A stretch of DNA of 64,000 bases from Aedes albopictus (lineage: Eukaryota > Arthropoda > Insecta > Diptera > Culicidae): the NCBI RefSeq assembly GCF_035046485.1, contig NC_085137.1, positions 47,269,286-47,333,285 on the forward strand, read 5' to 3'. This document shows positions 23,766 to 35,799 of this stretch, in pieces. Below the pieces are notes generated by a model that made no database searches, was not told where the DNA came from, and saw only the letters and a program-made list of their open reading frames with translations. The position numbers and the translations under genes were made by a program. How positions within the stretch are numbered: position 1 is the stretch's first letter; each line of letters opens with the position of its first letter.

Positions 23766-24265
23766 NNNNNNNNNNNNNNNNNNNNNNNNNNNNNNNNNNN
23801 NNNNNNNNNNNNNNNNNNNNNNNNNNNNNNNNNNNNNNNNNNNNNNNNNNNNNNNNNNNNNNNNNNNNNNNNNNNNNNNNNNNNNNNNNNNNNNNNNNNN
23901 NNNNNNNNNNNNNNNNNNNNNNNNNNNNNNNNNNNNNNNNNNNNNNNNNNNNNNNNNNNNNNNNNNNNNNNNNNNNNNNNNNNNNNNNNNNNNNNNNNNN
24001 NNNNNNNNNNNNNNNNNNNNNNNNNNNNNNNNNNNNNNNNNNNNNNNNNNNNNNNNNNNNNNNNNNNNNNNNNNNNNNNNNNNNNNNNNNNNNNNNNNNN
24101 NNNNNNNNNNNNNNNNNNNNNNNNNNNNNNNNNNNNNNNNNNNNNNNNNNNNNNNNNNNNNNNNNNNNNNNNNNNNNNNNNNNNNNNNNNNNNNNNNNNN
24201 NNNNNNNNNNNNNNNNNNNNNNNNNNNNNNNNNNNNNNNNNNNNNNNNNNNNNNNNNNNNNNNNN
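23766..24265. other. Assembly gap (500 N)
   Basis: Exactly 500 unknown bases, a conventional placeholder size. The true distance between the RTE-like copy and the minisatellite on the right is unknown. Frames drawn across it are artefacts. Confidence 0.98.
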
Positions 24266-24560
24266 TCTAGGGATTCCTCCAGGCATTCTTGCTGAGATTC
24301 TTCTAGGAAATTTTCCTATGATACTTTCAGAAATGCCTTTGATTTTTTCACAGACTCAACTAAGAATTCCTTAAGAGTTTTTATTCATGGATTACTCTAG
24401 AAATTAATCATGGTATTACTCCTGGAACTCCTACTTCTTCAAAGAATTCCACTGAAGGAATCCCAATAGAAATCTCTGTAGGAATTTCGTAACGAATTTC
24501 GAGAATAGTTGGAATTTCCAGAGAAATCCTAGGAGGTTTTACTAGACAAATCTCTAGTGG
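24266..24560. repeat. Minisatellite block C with strand switch
   Basis: The left part has GATTCCTCCAGGCATTC words. From about 24450 the words become their complements (GAAGGAATCC, GTAGGAATTTCG). The block begins at the gap. Confidence 0.6.
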
Positions 24561-24599
24561 AATCCTATAGGACTGAACGGGAAAAACTAATGGCACCGA

Positions 24600-24908
24600 A
24601 TATTGCTAATTGACAAATTGAGAGGCGAATTTGTGAAAAAAACGCGTTCTGTAGGGATACGAAGCCACGACTCCGTATTCGCTAGACCACAGTTTAGTAA
24701 TTTATTCGAGGGTTCCTTCGGTATAGTTGTTTTTTTTTTTTTAATTTCTAGGCTAGTCTTTAATCAGCAATTTCTTTGGATTTTTATTTCTATAATTTCA
24801 ATGGCTATTCCTATGAAAGCATTTCAGTTATTTTGCAATTTTCTCAGGCAATTTTAACGTGATTACTTTTGCTATTCATTGATTTAATTGTCTTCATATA
24901 TATTCATA
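24600..24908. other. AT-rich stretch, nothing recognised
   Basis: No repeat family, gene or inverted ends were seen. Confidence 0.3.
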
Positions 24909-25379
24909 TAGGGTGCCTGTACTAGTTATCGCACTACCTAAGCAATACTATTTCTACAAAAATAAGAAGAAGACCGACGAATGTCATCGATATGTCTAAT
25001 GATAGATTAGTTTTCATACTTTACAGGAAAAATATAGAAACCGGGCCAAAACCATTTTTAGTGTTTATTACGGCATGTGCCAATGATAGGAACCCTGTAC
25101 CAGTTATGGACATAATTGTTCCACTTCGCACTATTTACATGCATCCCTTATGGGATTAGCCATAACTGGTACACTATGGCGAAATAGGGTGCAAGGAAGC
25201 GGAAAAGTTAAGGAAAATGAATTATTTCTTATTTGCAAATTGTGAAGTTTGAATGATTGCAGCCATCTTTTGTGATCGTGATCTGTTGTTCACGATTTTT
25301 TTCTTCTTGATTTGCATCATTAAAGGTTGAAAATCAACTATGGTGAATTTGAGGTACTATAGCCATAACTGGTACCCTG
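24909..25379. mobile_element. Putative MITE with GTACCAGTTATGG motif
   Basis: The ends GGGTGCCTGTACTAGTTAT and CCATAACTGGTACCC are imperfectly inverted. Internal copies of the same word occur at about 25108-25122 (plus) and 25158-25172 (minus). The flanking duplication could not be fixed, so the borders are tentative. Confidence 0.5.
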
Positions 25380-25429
25380 AGCCTATATTGCTTCTGTAAA
25401 TTGCTGAACTGAAAATTCAAAAATTTTCA

Positions 25430-26600
25430 ACTGCACTTGCTCAAAGAAAATCCTATGAAATTCACGAAAACCTTCCTGACAAATTCCCAATGCAATTGCC
25501 AAAAAATCCATCATTACCTTAAAACTATCAAAGTAGTTGCCAAAAGCATTTATATAAGAATTACCAGAGGAATTTCGGAAGAAAATATTAGGGCTTTTTT
25601 AATAAAATTGGCCAAATCCAATCACAAAATAAATTGCCGAACTATATTCTATAAAAAAAATCCTCAAACATTCACAAAAAAATGGAAGAAATTCTCAAAG
25701 AATTTTTCGTAATCATCAAAGGAATTTCTGATGAAACTTCAGAAGAATTCCAAAAGTAATCGCCGTAGAATCACCGTCACAGAATTTTTGAAGAACTCCA
25801 AAGGTTTTTTTTTTCAAATAAATTCCCGATGGAAATCTCTAAGAAATTTGGCAAATGGATTTCCAAAGGAATTGCCGACGAAGTTCCCAAAGTAATAATC
25901 GAAGTTTCCTAAATTTCCAATAGAATTGCTGATGAAATTCCCAAATAAATTTATCAAAGAAAGTATCTTCGGAATTGCCAAAATTATAGAAGCGATTTAT
26001 GAAAGAATTTCCGAATGAATACTGAATAGCATAGATAATGAAAGTCCGAAAAATCGACGAAAATCCCAGAAAAAAAAGTAGAATGACTTGCCGAAGACAT
26101 TTCCAAAAAAATGTGAGGAAGGTCCCAGAGTCATTGTCGAATAAATTACCAAAGGCTTTACTAAAAGAATTCCCAAAGGAATTGCCTGAAGAGTCGTTTG
26201 AGAATTTTAAAATGCAAATATCAATAAAATTGCTGACATTATCAAAACAATGCTTGAAACGCTATTAAAAAATTGGCAAAGGAACTCCCGAGAAAACATT
26301 TCGAATGAAATAAAAAAGGCAAATAAACTCCTAACGGAATTGCCAAAGAAATTTCCAAAATAATTGCCAATGAAATTTTCAATGGAAGCGTGAAAGGTGC
26401 TTAGTACGAAATTCCAAACATATTACCAAATAATTCTTAAAGAAATTGCCGAACAGGAGCCGAAGATATAACCGAAGAAATTTACCAAACCCAAAGGAAT
26501 TACTGACAGATTACCAAAAGCAGTCTCAATTGATATAAATTGCTAAACAATTTCCAAATAAATTGACGGAAATATTTCCTGCGGAATTACCAAAAGAATG
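25430..26600. repeat. Minisatellite block D (AATTGCCAAAGGAATTCCC words)
   Basis: Related to the other blocks but dominated by AAATTGCCAAAGAAATTCCC-type words. Frames 25437-25712 and 26038-26268 encode lysine-rich peptides from the repeat and are not considered genes. Confidence 0.65.
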
Positions 26601-27290
26601 TTGTGCCGAGAACACATATTTCTTGTGTTATACGTATAAACCAGAATCGATTTTCCGAAATGTACGGAGCTGAAATTTTGACTGATTACTACAATGTTGG
26701 TTTTACGTAAGTCTAAATTTCAGCTTTATACACCTTTCCCATCACCAGATATAATATCAATCCAGTCGAAATTGAAATTTGGTGCGAGCATCAGAATCCA
26801 GTAGCGAAAAATCGATGTTCGCTCGCACCAAATTCCAGGTTTCAACTGGATTGATAATGTGTTCGTTAAGCTTTAGAACGGAACTATAATACAAGTTACA
26901 CGCAAATTTGTGGATATTTTATAATAGTTTCCGAGATTTACACTTCTAATAATTGCTCTGAAAATAAATTTTTAAGGACCTGCTTGTTTTCTATCCTCAA
27001 AACAAAGAGGTTGTCGCGATAATTGTTAAGTTCAAACTGAACATGCAAATTCCATGTATTTTATGGAAACAAGTTTTCAAACCTCACATTGCGGAGAAAG
27101 TGTTAAATCTGTACAACGGTTTGGATTTTCCAAAAAAAAAACTGTTCTTCATAATACAGCGCGTTTGAATTTACGGACTATTTTTTCCCGCGACGCAGTA
27201 TCGTTATACTAAGAAATTGAGGGTGGATCGGTATTTCCCTTTACAAAAAAAACAACCTGGAAGCCACTGAAATTGGCACCCCCTAGGCAT
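26601..27290. other. Insert between minisatellite blocks, with a 102-bp hairpin
   Basis: No gene. At 26755-26856, TATCAATCCAGT and AATTTGGTGCGAGC face their complements around a ~35-base loop, forming a compact inverted repeat. The rest was not recognised. Confidence 0.5.
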
Positions 27291-28730
27291 CCCCTAGGAA
27301 AAAATCCTAGATACGCCAATGTCATCCAGAAAATTCTGCAGTGATTCTTCAGGATTTCCTCCAGATATTTCTACATGTTTTCCCCATAAATTCCTCTGGT
27401 ATTTGCTTAAAAACAACTCTTACAATTTCTCTACAAAGAAGAATTTATTCAGAAATATTTCCACAGAATTTGTACTGGAGTTCTTTATGGTTTATTTCGA
27501 TTTGTTTCAAAGGATATTTATTGAAGCTTCAGCGATTTCTTTATAAAACCAAAAGTTTAAAATTCCTCCAAAAATTTCTCCATGTATTTCTTGAGAAATT
27601 TTCTTAAAGATTACTTTATAAACTTTTCTAGGAATTCCGCTCAAGGCTTTTCCTGGGAATTTCTCCAGGTATTTCTCTAGAATTTCTTTTCCTTGTTGGT
27701 TGCAGTAGAAATTCCCAGTCGGATTTTTTTTTTCTAATACTCCGTCAGTGATTCATTCAAAAATATCTCCAGAGACTTCTTTTAGAGTTTGAGGGATTTC
27801 TTCAGGAATTTCAGTGCGGTATTTCTTTAACAGTTTTTTTTCATGGAGTTTTACAGAAATTCAAAAACAAAATTCAAAAATAAAAACTACAAGGATTCTT
27901 TCGGAAATTCTTCCAAGAGCTCCATGAAAAGCTCAATGAGAAAACCCTTCTAGGATTCTTGGAGAAATTCATACACGATTATATTTTGGAATTTGCTCCT
28001 GCAGCTGGAATTGCACAAAAATGCTTGGAAGAATTCTTGAAAGAATATCTGAAGGAAATTCATGAAATTTTTCTGGAACGACTCATGAACAAAAAGTCCT
28101 GGAAAAGTATTTGAAGAAATCAAGGAATCAACTCTTAAAAACACCTCCCTCATTTTTAGAGAAAAAAAATCATGAGCAACTTCTTGAGAAACACTGAAAG
28201 TTATTTCAAGCAAAAAATATTTGAGATATTTTTGAGAGGAGTCCTGCAGATATCAGTAAATAAATTTTTGAAGGAATCGCTTAAAAATGTGTTTAAAAAT
28301 TCCTGCAGAAATGACAGACAAAGGTACTGGTGGAATTCTTGTATAAATCCACCAATACATTTCTGATGGATCCCTGGAGGAACTTCTAAATGAATCCTAA
28401 TAACAACTTCTGGAAATATCTCCCATCAGGGATAATTGCATTAAAATCGCTTTAGACAAGGAAATCCCAAAGAAACAAAACACATCCTGGAAAAAAAATT
28501 AGAAAACTTGTGAATGATTTTTTGAAAAAAAAATGATTGTTTTGAAAGAATCTTTGAAAGAATACCCGGACGAAAAGGAGAACCCTCTGCAGGTATAAAT
28601 AAAAGGATTTATTGATACGTTTTTGAAAAATCCCAAGGAATAGATTCTGTAGTTATTTCTGTGGGAATTGCAGAGTGAATCGTTGGAGTTCTCAAACATC
28701 GCCGGAAAAAATGTGAAAGAATGCCTGAGC
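27290..28730. repeat. Minisatellite block E with strand switch
   Basis: 27290-27840 carries TTCCTCC/ATTTCTCC words. 27890-28730 carries the complementary GAATTCTTGGAAG/GAAATTC words. The switch lies near 27840-27890. Short frames here are products of composition. Confidence 0.65.
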
Positions 28731-28739
28731 TAAGGTATC

Positions 28740-28880
28740 GGTAAGATAAGGTTAAGACTGCCATTCACTAGCTCAAAGCCAACAAAGCAGCTGCTAAGCA
28801 TGATCTCTCAGCGGAACTTCAAAGAGTTTCCATATCATCTTCCGTCTTCTGTCACCTAAAGTGAATGAGTTAGTGTGAAA
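28740..28880 (+). pseudogene. Small fragment of the RTE-like element
   Basis: ATCATCTTCCGTCTTCTGTC followed by ACCTAAAGTGAATGAGTTAG matches the stretch at 22685-22735, which encodes IIFRRLSPKTNEFV. Upstream, AAAGCAGCTGCTAAGCATG echoes the GKDGIAAEL region. Internal sequence is missing. Confidence 0.7.
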
Positions 28881-28909
28881 AAAATGTTTTGAGAATTGTT
28901 GTAATGAAG

Positions 28910-29058
28910 AATGTAAGCACATCCACAGTTATTAAATCAGAGTTTCCTTTGAGAGAAAATACTCTGTGGATCCTGGACCGTTCAAGATTCGAACCCGTCA
29001 CCCGCAGCATAGTCATGCTGAATACTTGCGCGTTTACTGCATCGGCTATGTGAGACCC
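28910..29058 (-). mobile_element. SINE family 3, antisense copy
   Basis: The reverse complement shows ATAGCCGATGCAG (A box) and GGTTCGAATCT (B box) around TATTCAGCATGACTATGCTG, then a body that includes TTAATAACTGTGG. It is shorter than the copy at 41.7-42.3 kb. Confidence 0.78.
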
Positions 29059-29105
29059 TAATCAAAATGACTATTTTCATTAAAAATAATCTATGATTTA
29101 AAAGG

Positions 29106-29229
29106 CTACGCAGTCTTTTTATATGGGGAAACGAGGTTTATTATTTGCCCGACGTTTCGACACTGGGGTTATGTGTCATCTTCAGGGGTAATAATAAACC
29201 TCGTTTTCCCATATTAAAATACTGCGTAG
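29106..29229. repeat. Inverted repeat around a Penelope-like CTGAAGATG...GAAACGTC motif
   Basis: The arms CTACGCAGT...GAGGTTTATTATT and AATAATAAACCTC...ACTGCGTAG enclose a centre. On the minus strand the centre reads CTGAAGATGACAC, a loop, GTGTCGAAACGTCGG (29186-29150). The 5-bp stem GACAC/GTGTC followed by GAAAC recalls the hammerhead-like repeats of Penelope-type retroelements. The core is CTGAAGATGA rather than CTGATGA, so catalysis is doubtful. Confidence 0.6.
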
Positions 29230-29239
29230 CGGTTGAAAT

Positions 29240-30640
29240 CGTAGATTAAAATCCTCAGTCGATCATCCAGAAGAAACATCAAAAATAATAATTCAAAACA
29301 CAGTCTAGATCATAACCTTACCCATTCTAAACGTGCCACCGGAACGCATGTTCTCACACGATTCCAATGTTTTTCGTCGTAAAATAGCTCTGAACCATGG
29401 AACGAGCTAATTCACTTATTTGCCTCCAGCTTACCATCTGACCAGCAATTCACCGCCACGCCATCCGAACTGCACCGCAATGCATCGGGTAAGGACCTGC
29501 ATTCGTTGAACTGCTGGCCACGGTGAAAGGGTTTTCGAACTTCATGCCGAAGCAAAAAAAAAAAAAACGCTACATTAATAGTAGTAATTGAAACATGCGC
29601 TTGGATCGCTCAAAGGGACCTCCGAACAGCACAATAAGCCAGCCCGGCTACTAGGCACTGCTGACTAGGTGGTAGGTACTTTTGGGCCCAATTAGGAGAG
29701 GTCTGTGAGCAAGTGGTATCAAGTGCTCAGAGTACGGAGCGAATTACTGGCAGGCGGGCACCCACCAGAAGTATTCGTAACGACAATTTAATGATGTAAT
29801 TGAGGGAATCGATGATGCTTGCGCGGTGGACTCTAATTGCTATTTTTGCCGCGGTCCGAGGTGTATGAAAATGTTGGTAGTTGGTAGCCGAGTGGGTCTA
29901 TTATTACGTGGCGTCGTCGTCGTCGTAGTCGGTCGGATTGAACGACTAATGGAGTCACATGGACGACGGCTTTTGACATCTTGACTCCAATTCTCGGAAG
30001 ATTTCCGTCGTCGTCGTCTTCGTCACCGTCATCGTGTCAAATTAACCGACAGCTACAAGGCTACCGTGGGTGACCTTTCCGGCTTGACCTGAGTTGTTGT
30101 TTTCAGGATGGATGTGTATTTTTGTCATAATGGAGTAGGAAATTTGTGAGCCTGGGTTGTGTTTTCGTGGAAAACAGGTTTCGGTCGTCCGTTTTTTGTG
30201 ACGAGGAAGGTACGAGACGAAGATTGCTATCTGGAGAGTTGGACAAGCGATTTATGACAATATTCAGAAGGGAGTGAACATGCCACTAATGGATCTAGGA
30301 AAGGCTACCGGTTTGTGAGAGGATAATTAAAGGTGATATATTATAGCTATATCTATCCCTGTTTCAAGAGAAAACTAAGACACATAGCTTGATTTACCTT
30401 TCATTAGTTGAAACTACTTGAGTATAGTATGAACTTCTAAAAATGCATCCTTTTGGTTCTATGTTCCAATATTAGTATTTTTTATTCTGAACCCTCATAT
30501 ACTACTGTTTCTTACGTGGTTGCACAACCCAATAACCCTAATGATGGAACTTTTTTACATTGGTGTTTTTAGGTCGGTCTATATAACATATTCAAAACAT
30601 GATATAGGTATAGCCCGATTTTATGCCTCTTTTTAATTTT
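29240..30640. other. Unique DNA with (CGT)n runs
   Basis: No repeat family or gene was recognised. GTCGTCGTCGTCGTAGTCGG occurs near 29911-29932 and GTCGTCGTCGTCTTCGTC near 30007-30025. 29250-30100 is GC-richer than its surroundings. Confidence 0.35.
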
Positions 30641-30685
30641 ATTCCGGAATGCTGGCTTTCTCAGTCTTGGGTAAATCAAAACGGC

Positions 30686-30803
30686 AAGTCTCCAGTTAGC
30701 CTAGTGGTTAAGGCTATGGATCGCCAATCCGGAGACGGCGGATTCGATTCCCGTCTGGTCGAAAACATTTTCTCGACTCCCTGGGCATAGCGTATCGTTG
30801 TAC
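30686..30803 (+). mobile_element. SINE family 1, sense copy, head half (split)
   Basis: The head is almost identical to the 10.3 kb copy (A box TAGCCTAGTGGT, B box GATTCGATTCC). It breaks at GTTGTAC, where the next element begins, and resumes at 31800. Confidence 0.88.
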
Positions 30804-31799
30804 CCCGAGCAGAGGAGAATATCAAATTAATAACTACGAAATAACACAACCTGTTTGTATATCTTGGTTTGTTATCATTATCTTTTCAAGGCATTACTTC
30901 TCCATAACATCTTTTGATGGGCAATCTTATTTTGTTATGAGTACGGTATTGGTAAATAACATTTAAATAATATGCTTTGTTGTAAAACAAATTTATTTAT
31001 TATTGAACTAGAGTGTGCATAAATATTCAATTATCAATACCACAACGATAACAAGTTTTGAAATAAAAACCACATCATTAGATTTACGTTGTTTTCAGCA
31101 TTCCGTGATGGGGAGCGTATGCATAATCTCTCATTTCACCATCCTCTGCCCTTTACATGCTAACTGATAGCATACCAGCTTCTCAGCTTAATGTTTTAGT
31201 GTTATAGATAGTAGAGTCGACATTGATCAGCGGAGTTGAGCGACCTAAAGAACCAAAAGAACATGATTTTAACAACACCAACGAGCCATTTCACAAGATG
31301 TTTCCGATAAAATTCCAGGAAGAGCTTATTGAAAGGTTTATTAGAAATATACCATAAATTTCAGACTAGTATTCTGGGGAAATTCAAAAAAATTGGTTGA
31401 TTATGGTGGAAGAGAGAGGGCACTCTATCTCCCTCGTGGCATTTACCATACCTTATATTAAACATAAGGTACATTATTATATTTTAGGTATATTATAATC
31501 ATAACTAATTTTGCTCTTAAATTATTATCAATAACATAGAAAGTTCAAAATTTGTTATTGAAATATTTTATATTCATTATTATTAAGTTGTTATTGAAAC
31601 CAACCAAACATGTTATCAAATTGGTCTTCCAGGATCATTTTTTTGTTATGATTTTTGTTATTTTGCCGCTTATGACAGACAAGTTTATAACATAATATAC
31701 ATATTATGTTAATAACATGAAAATAACTGATTCCATTGCTCAGTTATTTTGCCAAAATAACGCATTTTATTATGGAGTTGTTATTTCCTTCTGCTCGGG
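30804..31799. mobile_element. CCCGAGCAGA element, 996 bp, in a SINE
   Basis: The ends CCCGAGCAGAGG and (reversed) CCCGAGCAGAAGG are inverted. Removing the block and one AC restores the SINE, so the duplication is AC (30802-30803 and 31800-31801). The interior is full of TTGTTATT/AATAACAA words. Non-coding. A 314-bp relative is at 41878-42191. Confidence 0.82.
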
Positions 31800-31945
31800 A
31801 CTTGCCACACAAGGTACAAATTCATGCAGGCAAAAAAAGCCCTTCAATTAATAACTGTGGAAGTGCTCAAAAGAACACTAAGTTGAAGATGGACATGCCA
31901 AGTTCCAATGCGAACGTCGAGCCATAAAGAAGAAGAAAAAGTCTG
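31800..31945 (+). mobile_element. SINE family 1, sense copy, tail half (split)
   Basis: It continues the SINE (CTTGCCACACAAGGTAC, CAATTAATAACTGTGG, GAAGAAG tail). The frame 31736-31927 spans the junction and is artificial. Confidence 0.85.
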
Positions 31946-32019
31946 AGAAGCCAGCATTCCGGAATCAACATATACCAGTCGTACTTATCCAGCACAATCA
32001 TTAAAATTTTAAATATTCA

Positions 32020-32510
32020 ATCAGTTTAAAACTTGCAGATTATATTGTGATGACTTATAATGCAGACGTTTTCAGCCTTTTGACACGCGGAGCACTTCAT
32101 ATCAATAAATTGTATTGTTGAGCACTCACAATAACGCCAAAGCATACCTCATACTCTTTCTATTTTTTTTTATAAATATCTTTCGCTTTGTCGATGATCA
32201 CGATAAGCGAAGTATATGGGGTGATTCTCTGACGACATTTTTACAGATCCCTTAGCAATGACAACAATTTTGGTGGATGCATGCAAACTACCCATTCGTC
32301 AGGCTTTTCATCAATAGAAAGCTTTTTTTAAGATTTCTTATGACCTTCTCATCAAGAATTGTAATATATTCCTGATACTTTCCTGATATTCCAAAATTTG
32401 TAGCAAATTCCGTTAAAAGGTCATTTTAATGCTTCGGCAGATTACCGACAAGATGTGTGATTAATTATTTCAAGTGCTGTCATGGTTAAATCAGAGCTAG
32501 TTTGTCAATG
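32020..32510. other. AT-rich stretch, nothing recognised
   Basis: No inverted ends, SINE boxes or coding frame were seen. Confidence 0.3.
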
Positions 32511-32519
32511 TACCCCGAA

Positions 32520-34130
32520 TTCTGCGCCCCTTCGCTGGTACATTCCCATGGATGAATTCCTGAAGGAATCTCTGAAGGACCAGCTTGAGAAATTCCTGAA
32601 GTAACTGCTGGAACAACTTCTGAAAGAATCCATGGAACGACTGTTGAAGAAATCCTTTCTGAAGTAATTATAGGAACATTGAAGAAGTCTCTGAGTTTCT
32701 GAGAAAACACATATGTGAATTGCTGATGAAATCTCGGTGTAAATTTCTGCAAGAATGTCTTCCAGCCTTTCCGTGACAATCCTTATTAGAACCTCTGAAA
32801 AAAACCTTGGAGAATTTTCTGGAAGCGAAATGTCTTGAAGGAATATCTAAAGAAATGTAAAGAAGCCTTTGGAATTTCCTTCATAATCTCGTGTAGAATT
32901 TCCAATGCAATCCTTAGAGAAAATTCTTTGGAAAGCTACTGAGAAAATTTTGAAGGAGTTCTGAATTTCTGATTCTTAATGTATCCGTGAAAAATTTTCA
33001 AAAAAAAAAAAAAATAAACCCTGGAAGAATATTTATGAAAATAAAAATTTTGAAGAAATTCGTAGTTGAATTTCTGAAACAATCTATGCAAGTTTTTTTT
33101 TAATGAATTCTTGAAGTTTTTTTTTAATGAATCTGTACAATATTTTTCTAAACTATATCCGTACACAGTTTTCTCTAGGATTTCTTGGAGAAATTACTGG
33201 AGGAAGTCTAAAGGATCCCTAGAAAATTTTGTGACAGCATTCCCAGGATTTACTGGAATTTGCCTGGAACTTTCACAGGAATCCCTGGTAGAATTTCTTT
33301 AAGAATCTCTGGGACATATTTTCAAGAACTTGTAAAAGGTTTTTCTTTTAAATGAATCCTATGATGGATTTTAACCTTCTGTAACTCACGCGGTTGAGCA
33401 CCACCGTCAGCACCACGTTAATGCTGAATATAAAAAGCGGGATTTTTTCAACGTGGTGTACAAAATACAACAGCGCGATTGCTCGGTGATTAAAAACGGT
33501 CCATGAAAGAATAATCGACAAATCTGTGGATGTGTTTTCAAAGTAATTTTTAGAGAAATTTGTAAAGAAATCGCTGGAGGAAAATCTGGAGATATTTCTG
33601 AAGAAATTATTAATCGAATTTATAATAAAAGCCATAGGAGATCTTCTGAAAGAATCACTAGAATAATTTGTGAAGGAACTTTTAGGGCAGTTTCGAAGAG
33701 TACCTACAGAAATTTATAAAGAAATCTCAGGAAAATTTTCTGGTAGGAGCAATTCAGATTAAAATAATATAACTGGAGCAATTTCCAAAGCAAACCTCAG
33801 AGAATGGTTTGTAATAAATCCTTGAAAGATCGTATGAGCGAATGCTTACAATAATTTCGAAAGAATTTTTCGGAAAAAATCTAGAAAAATCCCGAAAAAT
33901 AGGGTAAATTCCTGGAGGAATTTCTGCAGAAATTCATATACAACTCCTTATGAAACTTCTGGAGGAATCCCTAGTTGAATTTCTGGGGAAATTGGAATTT
34001 GCTGTAGGAATTTCTGGTAAAATCCTTAGAAGAATTTTCAGAGTATCCCCAATCCAAAAATTGGAGGTACTTTTGAAACATTTCCTGAAGAACTCGAATA
34101 GTTTCTGAAGGTATCGCTGAAAGTTTTTTG
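32520..34130. repeat. Minisatellite block F (GAATTTCTGAAGGAATC words)
   Basis: Plus-strand words of the GGAATCTCTGAAGG/GAATTTCTG type recur for 1.6 kb. 33370-33500 interrupts them with unrelated sequence (AGCACCACCGTCAGCACCAC). The minus frame 33635-33348 crosses that insert and is not recognised. Confidence 0.65.
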
Positions 34131-34139
34131 AACAAATCT

Positions 34140-34900
34140 GTTCGAACTAGATATCGAAGCGAAACAAAACCGTTTTTGGAATCAAACTTTTTCAGGATGA
34201 TAAAACTGTAATATCAGGTATAAATACATATTTTGATTTTTTACAGAATTTAACAAAAAAAAATAGTTTAAAGTAGTTCCACTTACAATTTTTAGTTTTT
34301 CTTCCTCCTTTTTGACTTGCCTCCACCTTGCACATAATCTGGAAACGAACGGCCTAGTATTTCAATTATTATGATTTCTACTTGTACTTCCGTCCGTAAT
34401 CTATCACCAAAACTACCCATCCAATTTTATCTATTTGCTATATGCATCATTCACCTTAATATCGTCTGTCTTCTTTGTCCGCGTATGTTGAGTGCCTACT
34501 ATACTCCCTTTGTTGGTCACTATGTAATGAGTGTTCAATATACTCGGTATATGTTTCTGTTTTCATTTTATATCGTACTTACAGTTTTCCACAAATGTAA
34601 TTATGCAACCATATCCACTACATAATCTGCCATTCAAAACTAAAATTCACTTCCTTACACTTACACATTTCTCAAACTAAGCTCTCCCTCAATTCTATTG
34701 ATTTCTATCTCTTGTTCATTCGCTCACTTCACATCTTGTTTATGTTTTTACTTTCTACCTTTGTTTTGACGCTTATCTGTCTTCACCTCCTTCCATTTCA
34801 TTCCGTTCATATCTGTCATCTGACAACTACGACTCTCAGCGCGCGACTCACGACTCATCGACCACGATCGATCGTATTATCGTGAAGGTTTATCCAGTGA
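34140..34900. other. Unique insert between minisatellite blocks
   Basis: A C/T-rich stretch (34330-34850). The plus frame at 34371-34625 is hydrophobic but has no recognised domain. Nothing else was seen. Confidence 0.3.
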
Positions 34901-34904
34901 TGCC

Positions 34905-35790
34905 AGAACAGCATCTCTGGGGAATTTTTTCAATTAATGTCTAAATAATTTTCTAAAGGAATTTCTGAATGAATTTTTGAAAATATCCCTGCTCAAATTC
35001 ATGGATAATTAAAAAAAAAATAGAAAAATTTCAGAGGTAAATCATGCAAGATGCTTTGAAATAATTCTTTGTAGAATAGGAGGATTTTCCTAACAAATCC
35101 CTGCAGAAAATTTCCGAATGGATCCATGGAAGATTTTCTAAAGAATCCAGAGGGATTTTTTGCCCGAATGTTCGGACAAATTTCTGGAAAAAAAATTAGA
35201 AAGACTTTTTTGAAGAATTTTTGAAAAGAATGACAGATTTTCTAAAGGAATCTTCAAAACATTTTCCAAACAAATTCCTTGAGAAATTTCTAAAGTAGTC
35301 CCTGGGCGAATTTCTCAAACAATCTCGTAAATAATTTGTGAAAAATCATGGAGTAATTGATGAAGCATTTTTTTTTTCAAGACTCGAACGTGTCTGGTAA
35401 ATCATGCCAGATTTCGCAAAAGAACTCTTTGTTACATTTCTGGACATGGAAACTTTTCTGAAATCATTTTGCATATTTGATTTGGGAAGTTTTCTTGGGA
35501 GACCGTCGTGATAAATCTGGGTTCACTAACTTTTATTTAACACAGAAAAATTGCAACAAAAGCCAACAGAGCAGATAGCGGTACAAACCTACACTAATTG
35601 TACGTAAAAATCGTTCGGCAAATACATCACAACCACGCTCTATCAAGTGCTTGTCAAAATCTCTCAATTTACGAAGGAGCCCCTCGTGGAATTTCGGAAG
35701 GGATCCCTGGTGGGTTTTTGAAGCAATTCATGAAGCTTCTCGGAGATTTTCCAAAGCAATGCCTTAATTAATTTCTGAACTTTTTGATTT
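34905..35790. repeat. Minisatellite block G
   Basis: It has the same GAATTTCTGGA/AAAGGAATC words as block F. The words thin out after 35540, where unique sequence intervenes (35540-35680). Confidence 0.55.
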
Positions 35791-35799
35791 TTTGAGACA

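Larger units (their letters stand above)
30644..31965. repeat. Inverted flanks (CCGGAATGCTGGC) surrounding a SINE
   Basis: CCGGAATGCTGGCTTTCTCA at 30644-30663 faces its complement at about 31942-31964. The SINE and its inserted element lie in what would be the loop. It is probably a degraded inverted-repeat element that received the SINE. Confidence 0.55.

Noticed and set aside
23419..24374. Long frames running through the N stretch (23419-24270, 23718-24374, 24286-23585)
   Set aside because: They are open only because unknown bases carry no stops. The sequence on either side is RT in another frame or minisatellite.
29150..29186. Active hammerhead ribozyme
   Set aside because: The core is CTGAAGATGA instead of the invariant CTGATGA, so activity cannot be claimed. 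Kept only as a motif finding.
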